Part shown: positions 16,930-25,820 of the stretch, piece after piece
Position numbering within the stretch: the first letter of the stretch is position 1
Layout of the letters: the number at the start of each line of letters is the position of its first letter
Source of the DNA: a bacterium
GTDB lineage: Bacteria; SZUA-79; Acidulodesulfobacterales; Acidulodesulfobacteraceae
DNA length: 64,000 nucleotides
Reading direction: 5' to 3'
NCBI GenBank assembly: GCA_021800805.1
Contig: JAJYYR010000001.1
Span: 992,001-1,056,000 of the forward strand
Notes under the pieces: model-generated
What the model saw: the letters and a program-made list of their open reading frames with translations, nothing else
What the model was told of the DNA's origin: nothing
Databases searched by the model: none
Program-made: the position numbers and the translations under genes

Positions 16930-18528
16930 ATGGCAAAAAAAGTTCATATAGTAGGCATATCTCAGTGTTTTTTAGAGGCGTCAAAAAAACAAATTTTAGA
17001 TTTATTTACCGATAAAAAAAACCGAATAGATGCAGTTTTTGCAAAAAAAGAAGATTTAAGCCTGCTTTTATGGATAAGAGAGCAAATTTCCTCTATAAAT
17101 AAAAATATAATATTTGAAAGCAACGGAAATTTAACCCGCTTAAATAATGCCGTAATATTTTACGACGGAAAGATTAAATTTATAATAGATTATATAAAAG
17201 AAAACCTCGGTAAAAAGAATATATTAATTCTGGCGAACGGGGACCCTAATTTTTTCGGCATCGGAGGAACTATATTAAGCCTATTAAAGGAAAATGAAAA
17301 AAGATTTATGGAAGTTTATCCAGCCGTCAGTTTTATGCAGGCAGGATTCTCCAAATTAAAAATCCCTATGACCGACGCCTTGATTATAAGCTTACACGGA
17401 AGAGATTTTAAAAATATTCATGAGGCTTTATATTCGGGAAAGCACGCAATCGGCATATATACGGACGATATTAATACCCCTAATAAAATATATACCGAAC
17501 TCGAAGAAAGGGGGTTCTTGGAAGAATTTGAATTTTACGTCCTGACCGAATTATGCACTAAAAACGAAAAAATTTATAAAAGTTTTACAAAAGAAATTTT
17601 GGAAGATATAAGCGGCAAAAAAAATATAGTAGTGTTAAACGGTAAAAATAAAAAAAGCGTGGAACTTGGTTCGGGCGGCGGACTAAACAGCCTTGTTTTA
17701 GGTATAGACGACGATAAATATATTCATGCGGCGGGAGAGCCGACTAAAAAAGAAATAAGGTCGGTAAGCATAGGCTTAATGGATTTAAAAACCGATTCCA
17801 TAATTATAGACGCAGGATGCGGGAGCGGCAGTATAAGCATAGAAGCATCCGCAATAGCTTATAAGGGCATCGTCTATTCAATCGATAAAAATGAAGCTAA
17901 GATAGAAAACCTAAAAAATAATATAAAGAGATTCGGGAGACATAACATCGAGCCTATTTTAGGCGAACTTCCCGAAGCAATGAAAAATGCGGCAAAGGCA
18001 GGGCAAGCGGATTCGATATTTATCGGCGGAGGGGGAGGCAGGGATATAAGAAAAATTTTGAGGGAATCGCTTCGCATTTTAAAAGATAAAGGCGTAATAG
18101 TTACGAACGTTATCACGATAGATTCTTTGAATGAAGTTTTGACGTTTATTAAAGACTATGTATCGAAAGGGGAAGCGAAAGGAAAAGGAAAAGGAAAGGA
18201 GGAAGGGGATATAGAAATAAAATACGAAATTATATCCGTTAACGTGTCAAGATTAAAATCTATTAAGGAAGATTCGTATTTTCAGGCATTGAACCAGATA
18301 TATATAATTAAAATTATAAAATTTGTTAAACAGCCTAATTTAAATCAAAATCCAAATCCGAATCCAAAAATTTCACGTCCAAACCGCGGAAGAACTCTTA
18401 CTTTTAAGATTGAACGAAATCATAACTCGGATACGCCCAACGTGAAAATTAGAAATAAAACTATTAAAAACGGGAAGATTGAAAATGCCGAAAATACGGA
18501 AAATTTGGAAGATAAAGAAAATCCTTAA
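16930..18528 (+). CDS. cbiET: Fused CbiE-CbiT cobalt-precorrin C5,C15-methyltransferase/decarboxylase
   Basis: Residues about 1-210 are a tetrapyrrole methylase (CbiE) with the LANGDPNFFGIG and SLHGRD motifs. Residues about 255-450 are CbiT (HAAGEPTKKEIRSVSIG, then the SAM motif IIDAGCGSGSISIEA). Together they methylate C5 and C15 and decarboxylate the C12 acetate. Two oddities occur: a Gly/Lys insert (EAKGKGKGKEEG) encoded by AAAGG-like purine repeats, and a poorly conserved tail of about 80 residues rich in Asn, Pro and Lys. The gene has a GGAGG ribosome site (16911-16915) 14 bases before ATG 16930. Confidence 0.93.
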   Translation: MAKKVHIVGISQCFLEASKKQILDLFTDKKNRIDAVFAKKEDLSLLLWIREQISSINKNIIFESNGNLTRLNNAVIFYDGKIKFIIDYIKENLGKKNILILANGDPNFFGIGGTILSLLKENEKRFMEVYPAVSFMQAGFSKLKIPMTDALIISLHGRDFKNIHEALYSGKHAIGIYTDDINTPNKIYTELEERGFLEEFEFYVLTELCTKNEKIYKSFTKEILEDISGKKNIVVLNGKNKKSVELGSGGGLNSLVLGIDDDKYIHAAGEPTKKEIRSVSIGLMDLKTDSIIIDAGCGSGSISIEASAIAYKGIVYSIDKNEAKIENLKNNIKRFGRHNIEPILGELPEAMKNAAKAGQADSIFIGGGGGRDIRKILRESLRILKDKGVIVTNVITIDSLNEVLTFIKDYVSKGEAKGKGKGKEEGDIEIKYEIISVNVSRLKSIKEDSYFQALNQIYIIKIIKFVKQPNLNQNPNPNPKISRPNRGRTLTFKIERNHNSDTPNVKIRNKTIKNGKIENAENTENLEDKENP

Positions 18529-18548
18529 AGGTTAGAAAAAAACCGAAA

Positions 18549-19307
18549 ATGATTAAGAAAAAATTATTTATCGTAGGCGCAGGTCCGGGAGATCCGGAAC
18601 TTATTACGGTAAAAGCGGTTAATGCGCTTATTAAAAGCGATTTTATATTTTATCCCGATGTTTGCGGGGGGAAGAATAAAATAGCATACGATATCATAAA
18701 AAATGCCTTAAAATTTGCGGGCGTGCCGAATTTTGCCGAAGAAAGGCTTATTCCTTTAGAAGTCGAAATGAAGCGTTCAACCGGAAGAAATAAAGATTTA
18801 TATAAGGAAAATGCCGTTAAAATAATCGAAAAGTTGAAAGAAGGCGTCTGTTCCTACGTTACGCTCGGGGACCCTATGTTTTACAGCACATACTGGGGAC
18901 TTCATAATGCTATTCGAGAAGTCTTGAAAGAGGACCGCATTAGCATAAACATAGTTAACGGGGTTTCTTCTTTTCATTATTCGATAGGATTAATCGGAGA
19001 GCCGTATATTATAAAAAACAGCTCGGTTTTAATATCGGTTCCTGTAAAAAAAGATTTAACGGAAATAGAAGACGAAATAAGGTTTATCGCGGGTAAGCTT
19101 CCTAAGCCGCAGGTTATAGTCTTTATGAAAGCGGGCAGTTATGTAAAAGAGATTTTAAAGGCGTTCAGAGAGTTATGCCGTGAAGAATTAAAAGGAGGCG
19201 GATTGAAGCTTTATTTAATCGAGAAATCTATGTTGATAGAAGACTTTGAGAAAAGAGAAGAATTGAACTTTGATTATTTTTCTATTTTTATAGGGGTTTT
19301 TGTATAA
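18549..19307 (+). CDS. cbiL: Precorrin-2/cobalt-factor II C20-methyltransferase CbiL
   Basis: This tetrapyrrole methylase opens with FIVGAGPGDPELITVKAV. FYPDVCGGKN and the GDPMFYSTYWGLH motif are specific to the C20-methyltransferase class. The length (252) is a little above the usual 230-240. It methylates C20 of cobalt-factor II. It starts 21 bases after cbiET and ends 10 bases before cbiF, in a tightly packed run. Confidence 0.92.
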   Translation: MIKKKLFIVGAGPGDPELITVKAVNALIKSDFIFYPDVCGGKNKIAYDIIKNALKFAGVPNFAEERLIPLEVEMKRSTGRNKDLYKENAVKIIEKLKEGVCSYVTLGDPMFYSTYWGLHNAIREVLKEDRISINIVNGVSSFHYSIGLIGEPYIIKNSSVLISVPVKKDLTEIEDEIRFIAGKLPKPQVIVFMKAGSYVKEILKAFRELCREELKGGGLKLYLIEKSMLIEDFEKREELNFDYFSIFIGVFV

Positions 19308-19316
19308 TATTATAAT

Positions 19317-20132
19317 ATGCTAAAACAAGGCGGGTTTAAAATTTATTTCGTATCGGCAGGTCCGGGCGATCCTGAGCTTTTGACGGTAAAAGCCGCCAAA
19401 ATATTAACAGAGTCCGCCGTCGTTTTTTATGCCGGTTCTTTAATTAATCCCGGGATGTTAAGAGTTATAAAACATGGCGCGGAATTAATAGATATGAAAA
19501 CACTAGATTTTGAGCAGATTAAAGAAAAACTCGAAAATATTTTGAAAAGGGAAAGGGAAAGGGAAAGCGATAAGAAAAGTATAATCTCTATACTTCATGC
19601 CGGAGATTCTTCGATATATTCCGCAATAAACGAACAGATGAATTATTTGGAAGAAATGGGGATAGAATATGAAATTATACCCGGCGTTACCGCCGCATTT
19701 GCGGCAAGCGCCGCCAACAAGTCTATCATGACCCTGCCCGACGTATCACAGACGGTAATATTTTGCAGGGGAGAAGGAAAAACCGGCAAAATGCCTGAAG
19801 GGCAGGATATAAAGAGTCTTGCAAAGCATAAGGCTACTATGGCGATATATCTAAGTTTCGGGCTGATAGAATCGGTAGTCCGCGATTTAAAGGAGTATTA
19901 TCCGGAAAATACGCCGTGCCTGATTGCCAAAGACGTATCTTTAGACAGCCAGATTTTAATAAATTGCGAGTTAAAAGACGTGGTTAAAAAAGCGGCGGAT
20001 TTTTCCGTTAAAAATATGGCTGTTTTAATACTCGGAGAAGCTTTGAAAGGAAAATATTTTAAAGAAAACAGGTCGAAACTTTATGATAAGAGTTTTTCGC
20101 ACGGGTTTAGAAACGGCAGAAATACAGTCTGA
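19317..20132 (+). CDS. cbiF: Cobalt-precorrin-4 C11-methyltransferase CbiF
   Basis: Diagnostic motifs are FVSAGPGDPELLTVKAA, VFYAGSLINPGML, LHAGDSSIYSAINEQM, PGVTAAFAASA and the SLAKHKATMAIYLS segment. CbiF methylates C11 of cobalt-precorrin-4. A short RERERES insert is encoded by GGGAAA repeats at about 19546-19566. The gene overlaps cbiG by 50 bases, so its last 16 codons are read in two frames. Confidence 0.92.
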   Translation: MLKQGGFKIYFVSAGPGDPELLTVKAAKILTESAVVFYAGSLINPGMLRVIKHGAELIDMKTLDFEQIKEKLENILKRERERESDKKSIISILHAGDSSIYSAINEQMNYLEEMGIEYEIIPGVTAAFAASAANKSIMTLPDVSQTVIFCRGEGKTGKMPEGQDIKSLAKHKATMAIYLSFGLIESVVRDLKEYYPENTPCLIAKDVSLDSQILINCELKDVVKKAADFSVKNMAVLILGEALKGKYFKENRSKLYDKSFSHGFRNGRNTV

Positions 20133-21378
20133 CCGCATATTTAAAATTACTAATATCGCACTCATAATAGTTTCGGAAAATTCTTTAAAAAAAGCGGTTG
20201 AAATTTACAGGGGTATAGCAAGCAATCTTAAAGACAGGGGACAGACATATAACCAGGAAATTATAAATATACATTTTTTTATCGAAAAAGCTAAAACCGC
20301 ATTAACTTCCCGCGCTTTTAGCTTATTGGAGGAAATAGTGGCGTTTGAAACGCCTTTTGCCGCAGGAACAAAGCCTGTAAGCGTGGACATTAGAGGATAT
20401 AAAAAATTATCCGAAGATTATTTTATTAAAGGGCTGTTTTGCGGATATGACTATATAATATTTTTTTTGGCGGTAGGGGCGGTTGTCAGAATTATAGCGC
20501 CTTTTCTGAGAGATAAATTTAATGACCCGGGTATTATAGCTATAGACGAAGCCGGAAAATTCGTCGTAAGTCTTCTTTCGGGGCATATCGGAGGCGCGAA
20601 TAAGTTTGCCGGGGATGCCGCAGGTTATATCGGAGGAGGGGCAGTGCCGGTAATTACTACGGCTACGGACGCGGCAGGGAATTTTTCTATCGATATGTTT
20701 GCGGAAAGGTTCGGTCTTTTCATAGAAGACGGAGAATCTAAAATAAAAATATTTAATAAAGCCTCTCTTAACAGTGAAAATATTGACGTGTTAATAGATG
20801 CCGCCGATATTTTTAATTTCGATATAGAAGAAATAATGTCATATTTAGGGGGATTTAGAAACGCGAAAAAAATTAGATTAATATCAAAACTCAATATTAA
20901 AAAGACGGCAAAAAATACTGCGGTTATCTCTTTTAGGGAAGACTTAAAAGGAACGGCGAAAACCGAAAAATTCGTTTTTCTAAGACCCAAATGTTTAACC
21001 GTGGGCATAGGCTGTAATAAAAATACTAGTTTCGAAGAGATTGAAGATTTTATATCATCGGTATTCAAAGAAAATAATTTATCGCTTAAATCTATAAGAA
21101 ACATTGCTACTATAGACTTGAAAAGAAATGAAGCCGGATTGCTGGAATTTGGATATAAATACGGGGGCTTTATAGACTTTTACGATAAAGACGAAATTAA
21201 CGCATTTATGGATTCAAATAAAAAAATAGAGCCGTCTGCAAGTTTTAAACACACGGGCGCATATTCCGTGTGCGAACCGTGCGCAATGATGTCGGCAAAA
21301 AACGGCGGAAAACTGCTGATTCCAAAACAAAAAAAAGGAAACGTTACGGCGGCGGTCGCAGTTGGATATAGTATCTGA
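20083..21378 (+). CDS. cbiG: Cobalt-precorrin-5A hydrolase CbiG
   Basis: CbiG opens the delta-lactone of cobalt-precorrin-5A and releases acetaldehyde. The N-terminal part has FFLAVGAVVRIIAPFLRDK, IDEAGKFVVSLLSGHIGGAN and ITTATDAAG, all hallmark CbiG segments. The C-terminal CobE-like domain reads LTVGIGCNKNTSFEEIEDFI and ends with Cys-rich VCEPCAMMSA and a KGNVTAAVAVGY motif. The only start before the conserved part is ATG 20083, giving a 50-base overlap with cbiF and about 24 extra residues. Confidence 0.92.
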   Translation: MIRVFRTGLETAEIQSDRIFKITNIALIIVSENSLKKAVEIYRGIASNLKDRGQTYNQEIINIHFFIEKAKTALTSRAFSLLEEIVAFETPFAAGTKPVSVDIRGYKKLSEDYFIKGLFCGYDYIIFFLAVGAVVRIIAPFLRDKFNDPGIIAIDEAGKFVVSLLSGHIGGANKFAGDAAGYIGGGAVPVITTATDAAGNFSIDMFAERFGLFIEDGESKIKIFNKASLNSENIDVLIDAADIFNFDIEEIMSYLGGFRNAKKIRLISKLNIKKTAKNTAVISFREDLKGTAKTEKFVFLRPKCLTVGIGCNKNTSFEEIEDFISSVFKENNLSLKSIRNIATIDLKRNEAGLLEFGYKYGGFIDFYDKDEINAFMDSNKKIEPSASFKHTGAYSVCEPCAMMSAKNGGKLLIPKQKKGNVTAAVAVGYSI

Positions 21379-21402
21379 TATACTAAAAGAGAGGAAAAAC
21401 AA

Positions 21403-22200
21403 ATGGAATTTGGAAAGATAACGGTTATAGGAACGGGTCCCGGAGATACCGAACATTTAAGCAAAAAGGCTTTAGAAGCCGTAAAAACGGCGGAAACGGT
21501 AATAGGTTATTCTTCGTATTTAAAGCAGATTGGAGATATATTAAACGAAAATCAGGAAAAGTTGCCGTTTAACATGAAAGACGAAATTAAACGATGCGAA
21601 GCGGCGGTTAAAAAATCTTTAGAGGGCAAATCCGTAGCGCTTGTTTCCGGTGGGGATGCGGGTATTTACGGTATGAGCGGTCTTTTACTAGAAATTATAG
21701 ATAAAGAATCCCTTACCGGAAAGGTTCCGGTAGAGTTTGTTCCCGGAATACCTGCTTTTTGTGCGGTTTCTGCGGCGGCGGGCGCGCCGATTACGAACGA
21801 TTTTTGCGTTATTTCTCTATCTAACCTTTTAACCCCTTGGAAAGATATAGAAAAAAGGCTCAGAGCGGCGGCGGCAGGCGGTTTCGTTATAATAATATAT
21901 AACCCGAAAAGCATGAAGAGAAAAGAGGAACTCACGACCGCGAAAAATATTCTTCTCGAGAATATAGAAAAAGGCAGACCCGCCGTTATCGCAAAAGCGG
22001 TAACCAGACCGGACGAAGAGATAGTTATAACGACCCTCGACAATATAGACAAGTTCGATATCGTGAGTATGAATACTACTATAATAATAGGCAACGAAAA
22101 TACGTATGTAAACGATTTATATATGATAACAAAAAGGGGTTACGGAAATAAATACGACTTAAACAAAAAAATTATAACCGATATATCGGAGGAAAATTAA
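21403..22200 (+). CDS. cbiH: Cobalt-precorrin-3B C17-methyltransferase CbiH
   Basis: The protein begins [21 protein letters not shown] and carries the C17-methyltransferase signature [40 protein letters not shown] and SLSNLLTPW. It methylates C17 with ring contraction. At 265 residues it is the stand-alone form. A GAGAGGAAA ribosome site lies upstream. cbiC, cbiJ, cbiA and a chelatase gene are not in the window, so the pathway must be completed elsewhere. Confidence 0.92.
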   Translation: MEFGKITVIGTGPGDTEHLSKKALEAVKTAETVIGYSSYLKQIGDILNENQEKLPFNMKDEIKRCEAAVKKSLEGKSVALVSGGDAGIYGMSGLLLEIIDKESLTGKVPVEFVPGIPAFCAVSAAAGAPITNDFCVISLSNLLTPWKDIEKRLRAAAAGGFVIIIYNPKSMKRKEELTTAKNILLENIEKGRPAVIAKAVTRPDEEIVITTLDNIDKFDIVSMNTTIIIGNENTYVNDLYMITKRGYGNKYDLNKKIITDISEEN

Positions 22201-22203
22201 ATT

Positions 22204-23139
22204 ATGCGAATTTTGATAACCGGCGGGGCAGGTTTTATCGGTTCTAACTTATGCGAAAGACTTTTAAACGGCGGACAGGAAGTTATATGTATGGATAATT
22301 TCTATACCGGGTCAAAAAATAATATAAAAGAATTTATCGGAAATCCCGCCTTTGAGGTAATAAGACACGACATAAGCGAATCGTTTAATATTGAAGCAGA
22401 TTTTATTATAAACCTCGCATGTCCCGCATCCGTTCCGCATTACCAGAAGGACCCGCTTAAAACAATGAAAGACAATGTTTACGGCATATTTAACGTTCTG
22501 GAAAACGCAAGGCGGCTTAAAATCCCCGTTTTACATACTTCCACGTCCGAGGTTTACGGCTCGCCGAATATTCATCCACAGCCGGAAAGTTATAACGGCA
22601 ACGTAAATCCCGTATCTATAAGGTCGTGTTACGACGAAGGCAAGAGGGCGGCGGAAACTATTTTGTTCGATTATCACAGGCAATACGGAATTAATATTAA
22701 GGTTATAAGGGTCTTTAATACTTACGGACCAAAGATGCTCGAAAACGACGGCAGGGTGGTATCTAATTTTATCGTTCAGGCTCTAAGAGGCGAAGACTTG
22801 ACTGTTTACGGCGACGGAAAACAGACCCGTTCATTTTGCTACGTATCCGATTTGATAGACGGCATTGTTTTGTTTATGGAAGATAAGAGCGGTTTTACCG
22901 GACCGGTAAATATGGGAAATAATTTTGAGTTTACCGTAATAGATTTCGCTAAACTGGTTATATCGCTGACAGGTTCAAAATCGAAAATAAGGTTTGTGGA
23001 ATTACCGAAAGACGACCCGGTTCAAAGAAACCCCGATTTAACGCTTGCAAGAAAGATTTTGGGATACAATCCAAAGGTTGACATAGAAAGAGGGCTTAAA
23101 AAGACCATCTCTTATTTCGAGAAGGTTTTAAAACATTAA
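22204..23139 (+). CDS. UDP-glucuronate decarboxylase (UDP-xylose synthase), SDR family
   Basis: An extended short-chain dehydrogenase with the NAD motif [11 protein letters not shown] and the active-site YxxxK within [11 protein letters not shown]. Other UDP-xylose synthase motifs are [35 protein letters not shown] and [15 protein letters not shown]. It converts UDP-glucuronate to UDP-xylose (or the 4-keto intermediate) for surface polysaccharide. It begins three bases after the cbiH stop, so it is probably co-transcribed with cobalamin genes, an unexpected partnership. A GGAGG site inside the end of cbiH serves as its ribosome site. Confidence 0.92.
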   Translation: MRILITGGAGFIGSNLCERLLNGGQEVICMDNFYTGSKNNIKEFIGNPAFEVIRHDISESFNIEADFIINLACPASVPHYQKDPLKTMKDNVYGIFNVLENARRLKIPVLHTSTSEVYGSPNIHPQPESYNGNVNPVSIRSCYDEGKRAAETILFDYHRQYGINIKVIRVFNTYGPKMLENDGRVVSNFIVQALRGEDLTVYGDGKQTRSFCYVSDLIDGIVLFMEDKSGFTGPVNMGNNFEFTVIDFAKLVISLTGSKSKIRFVELPKDDPVQRNPDLTLARKILGYNPKVDIERGLKKTISYFEKVLKH

Positions 23140-23239
23140 CTTTAATGTCCATTAATGTCTGTCTCGATCAGGGTTAACGGCATATTTAACCCCGGCGCAA
23201 AAGGCGTGCACGGGCAGACAAACATGGAAAAGCATGAAA

Positions 23240-23270
23240 AAGGGGGACAGATTTTAAATCTGTCCCCCTT
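23240..23270. repeat. Compact palindrome of the GGGGACAGATTT repeat family
   Basis: The arm AAGGGGGACAGATTT (23240-23254) is a perfect inverted repeat of AAATCTGTCCCCCTT (23256-23270) around one T. The core is shared with the longer elements at 31824-31914 and 42639-42728. It lies about 100 bases after the decarboxylase gene and could also stop transcription. Confidence 0.8.
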
Positions 23271-23277
23271 TCCGACG

Positions 23278-23502
23278 ATGATTAATTTTAATATAATAAT
23301 AATCGAATCCGCTGTGTATATTATTATGAGTATATTTATCGGTTTCCTTTTACGCCATGAAGATCTCAAACGGATTAAAAGATTAATTTTGTTTTTTTAT
23401 TTAGTTATAGGCATAGCGGTATATTCTGTTTTATATTTTACAATACTTTCAGCCGTAATACTGTCCGTCGCCTTGTTTATTTTAAAATTTTATGAATATT
23501 AA
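23278..23502 (+). CDS. Small hydrophobic protein, doubtful
   Basis: A frame from ATG 23278 would encode 74 residues with about three hydrophobic helices (AVYIIMSIFIGFLL, LILFFYLVIGIAVY, LSAVILSVALFIL). The frame stays open upstream to 23155, but that part runs through the palindromic repeat and is unlikely to be coding. There is no ribosome-binding site and I recognise no family. It may be a real small membrane protein or a chance open frame in AT-rich DNA. Confidence 0.3.
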   Translation: MINFNIIIIESAVYIIMSIFIGFLLRHEDLKRIKRLILFFYLVIGIAVYSVLYFTILSAVILSVALFILKFYEY

Positions 23503-23527
23503 CTTATGCAAAATTAAAGTTAATATT

Positions 23528-24337
23528 TTAAAACATGAGCGAATAGCTTAGCATTATTCCCTGAGACGGGCTTTCGTTTGTAAAACCTTTTATATAAGTG
23601 ACGCCTATCGTATTGTTTTTTACCACCGTATAAATTGCGGATAGATTTCCGGTCACGGTATCGTGCGTTCCCGAGATAATTGCCTGAGACCATGCTCCCG
23701 ATACGGCAATAGACAAGTTATTCGTGATTAATTTGCCTGCGCCGGCGTATGCCGAAAATGGGTTTGTAAGGCTCGTAATGCCCGAGGGCTTGCCTAAAAC
23801 GGTATAACCGCCGTTTACAAAATAAAAATAAGATTTTATCAACTGCGTAACACCCAATTGAAAACCGTAATTTGCTTTTCCAGTCCCCAAACCGTTAGAT
23901 TCGCTGGCTGTGGGCAGGTCAACAAAAACTGTTGCCGTTAAAGTTGGAAGAGAAGGCTTTATTGCCTGATTTGTAATATTATAATTTCCCGTCAGAACTA
24001 TATCTCCTAAACCGCTTTCGGTGGTAGAAGTAGATGCGCCGGTTTTTTGAACGGGTATATTGTTGATTAACACCGTCGATGTTTGCTTATGAACCTGCAT
24101 ATACGGTATGGTAGCTTGAAAATTAAAAGTTTTATTCGGGTAATAATTTATATTAAGAGGGATATAAACTAAGGATGTGGTATAATTGGTGCCGTATTTA
24201 CCCCATGTTTCGTTATAGCCTGTTCCTACCTGCAAACTTGAAGCGCCAAAAGATTCAGATATATTTACATTTATGGAAATTATTAAAAAAACAAGAACAA
24301 GAAAACCGGCATAAAAACCCTTCATTTTTCTTACCAT
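23528..24337 (-). CDS. Exported outer-membrane beta-barrel protein
   Basis: A signal peptide (GFYAGFLVLVFLIISINVNISESFGA) precedes about 240 residues of alternating beta strands. Examples are YIPLNINYYPNKTFNFQATIPYM and GLGDIVLTGNYNI, a pattern seen in the MetA/phenol-degradation-like barrels; the last residue is Phe. ATG 24337 is chosen because a GGAGGATAT ribosome site (24343-24351 region) lies just upstream; the longer frame from 24379 begins inside the previous intergenic region. It is downstream of the Q/N-rich exported protein and probably transcribed with it. Solute unknown. Confidence 0.7.
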   Translation of the reverse strand: MVRKMKGFYAGFLVLVFLIISINVNISESFGASSLQVGTGYNETWGKYGTNYTTSLVYIPLNINYYPNKTFNFQATIPYMQVHKQTSTVLINNIPVQKTGASTSTTESGLGDIVLTGNYNITNQAIKPSLPTLTATVFVDLPTASESNGLGTGKANYGFQLGVTQLIKSYFYFVNGGYTVLGKPSGITSLTNPFSAYAGAGKLITNNLSIAVSGAWSQAIISGTHDTVTGNLSAIYTVVKNNTIGVTYIKGFTNESPSQGIMLSYSLMF

Positions 24338-24425
24338 TATCAAATATCCTCCATATTTTATTTTACAAAAAAAATGCAAGCCGTTTTGTACTTGGCTTGC
24401 ATTTATATAAAATTTATTCGATTAA

Positions 24426-25196
24426 TTACCTGCCCATCATCTGCTGCTGCATATTATTGGTTTGTTGAATCTGCCGCTGCGTATTGGTCATTTGCTGCAT
24501 CTGCTGCTGTACATTATTCATTTGCTGCATCTGCCGCTGGGTATTGTTTACCTGATTTATCTGTCTTTGCGTATTGTTTACCTGATTTATCTGGTTTTGC
24601 AAAGTATGTGTTTTATAAACATTGCCATTTTCGTTAGTCATATAATTTTCTAATTTTAAATTATGGGTCGCGGCAGGGGTGTTGACGGCAAGATACAGGG
24701 TGTGGCTGACTGTAACGCCGGTTGCGGTTCTGTAAACCTCGTTTACCACCTTCAGGTTGCATACTTTGTTCATTTCCTCGGTGACATTTTTGACATTTAC
24801 ATCATTGCCGTTAAGTTGATAAACGGCGTTATTATTTTCGGTATATACATTTATTAAATGCTTTACAGCCGTTTTATTAAGCGCGTTATCGGCAATTAAT
24901 TTCAAAAAAACGGCAACGCCGAACCCGCCTTTTTTCATGTAAGGTTTTAACCCTGTATTGTTAACCCCGATGCTGTTTTCCACATCCGCAACGGCTTTTT
25001 CGTTATTGCCTACTTTGTTTAGTATTTTAATGTACGCCTTAATAAGGTTTCCGTTATTTTCCACCGTCGTTTTATGGGTGATTTGGGCATTTGCCCCGTA
25101 AGACATTCCGACGGAAAGAAACGCGAATCCGGCTGCACTCACTCCTAAGGCGATAAAACCGATTAAAAAAAATTTTAAAAACCCGATAGTTTTCAT
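24426..25196 (-). CDS. Exported protein with C-terminal Q/N-rich decapeptide repeats
   Basis: An N-terminal membrane or signal segment (FLKFFLIGFIALGVSAAGFAFL) ends near GANA, followed by a globular part of about 160 residues that I do not recognise. Residues about 202-251 are five tandem ten-residue units of the type QINQVNNTQR and QMQQMNNVQQ, then QMMGR. The repeat is almost wholly Gln, Asn and Met with some Thr, Val and Arg. It may form an extended helix or an aggregation-prone segment at the cell surface. An AGAGGAGT ribosome site and an extended -10 element precede it. Function unknown. Confidence 0.65.
   Translation of the reverse strand: MKTIGFLKFFLIGFIALGVSAAGFAFLSVGMSYGANAQITHKTTVENNGNLIKAYIKILNKVGNNEKAVADVENSIGVNNTGLKPYMKKGGFGVAVFLKLIADNALNKTAVKHLINVYTENNNAVYQLNGNDVNVKNVTEEMNKVCNLKVVNEVYRTATGVTVSHTLYLAVNTPAATHNLKLENYMTNENGNVYKTHTLQNQINQVNNTQRQINQVNNTQRQMQQMNNVQQQMQQMTNTQRQIQQTNNMQQQMMGR
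24444..24593 (-). repeat. Five 30-bp tandem coding repeats
   Basis: The repeats encode the decapeptides of the exported Q/N-rich protein. The two units nearest the globular part encode identical peptides; the other three vary. The in-frame period means copy-number change would not break the reading frame. Confidence 0.85.
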
Positions 25197-25284
25197 AATT
25201 GACTCCTCTATCTTTGTTTGCTAACCGTTAGTTAAATTTTAATTTCTTAATAAGATTATTTTTTTATCGTTATTATTATTTTTG

Positions 25285-25293
25285 ATTATACCA
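25285..25293 (-). promoter_or_regulatory. Extended -10 promoter element for the Q/N-rich protein gene
   Basis: Read on the minus strand, TGGTATAAT is an exact extended -10 element about 90 bases upstream of the ATG at 25196. The leader between them is very AT-rich and ends with AGAGGAGT. Confidence 0.45.
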
Positions 25294-25371
25294 TAATATT
25301 TTAATCGTGAATAGTAAGCAAAATTTTTACGCTAAAATTTCCCTTGGGAATGGAATGTTCAGTGTGGAAAT

Positions 25372-25482
25372 TGGCTCCCCGAGACGGATGACTCCCTTCG
25401 GTTGTGATCAGCCTTGTATAGGCTAAGTTCTAAGGTACTCTCTGCAGTAAAGAGCTGTATAGAGTGGCTCCCCGAGACGGAT
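25372..25482. repeat. Duplicated tRNA-Asn 3' end (attachment-site-like direct repeat)
   Basis: TGGCTCCCCGAGACGGAT occurs exactly at 25372-25389 and again at 25465-25482. The second copy is the 3' end of tRNA-Asn including its CCA. The copies are 93 bases apart and the DNA between them carries no gene. A tRNA-end direct repeat is typical of integrase attachment sites, so this may be a scar of an excised or decayed element, or a partial tRNA duplication. Confidence 0.6.
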
Positions 25483-25540
25483 TCGAACCATCGACCCAGT
25501 GATTAACAGTCACTTGCTCTGCCGGCTGAGCTATCGGGGA
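25465..25540 (-). tRNA. tRNA-Asn (GTT)
   Basis: On the minus strand the acceptor TCCCCGA (25534-25540) pairs with TCGGGGA (25469-25475). The D arm reads AGCTCAGCCGGCAGAGC, the anticodon loop is CTGTTAA (anticodon GTT) and the T loop is GGTTCGAATCC. An encoded CCA ends at 25465. Confidence 0.97.
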
Positions 25541-25680
25541 ATAGAAATGAAATAGATTAATATAATTTAATCTATTAATCGAGAGATAGTATAAATAAAA
25601 ATTGCCTTAATGTCAACCTTAATTTTGCACTCAAATTTGAATTTTATGCGTTCAAAACTTGTGCCGAGCTCGAATTTGTT

Positions 25681-25720
25681 ATAAAAAAACCTGCCGGAAG
25701 TAGTTAATAACCGGCAGGTT
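25681..25720 (-). terminator. Intrinsic terminator of the chemoreceptor gene
   Basis: On the minus strand AACCTGCCGG and CCGGCAGGTT form a perfect 10-bp stem with a 13-base loop, followed by a run of T (25681-25687). It lies about 100 bases after the chemoreceptor stop codon. Confidence 0.85.
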
Positions 25721-25820
25721 AGGAGGACATTACATCGAGGAGTTAAGATGAAAACATAAAACCTCTAATATTTAAATTATAAAACATAAAATTTGAAAAA
25801 TCAAATTTTTTTAATTTTTT

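Noticed and set aside
20625..21104. Minus-strand frame of 159 codons inside cbiG
   Set aside because: The sense strand carries the conserved CbiG sequence; the antisense frame is a low-complexity Phe/Ser/Leu-rich by-product.
23155..23277. Upstream part of the small hydrophobic frame
   Set aside because: It runs through the palindromic GGGGACAGATTT repeat and has no ribosome-binding site, so it is unlikely to be translated.
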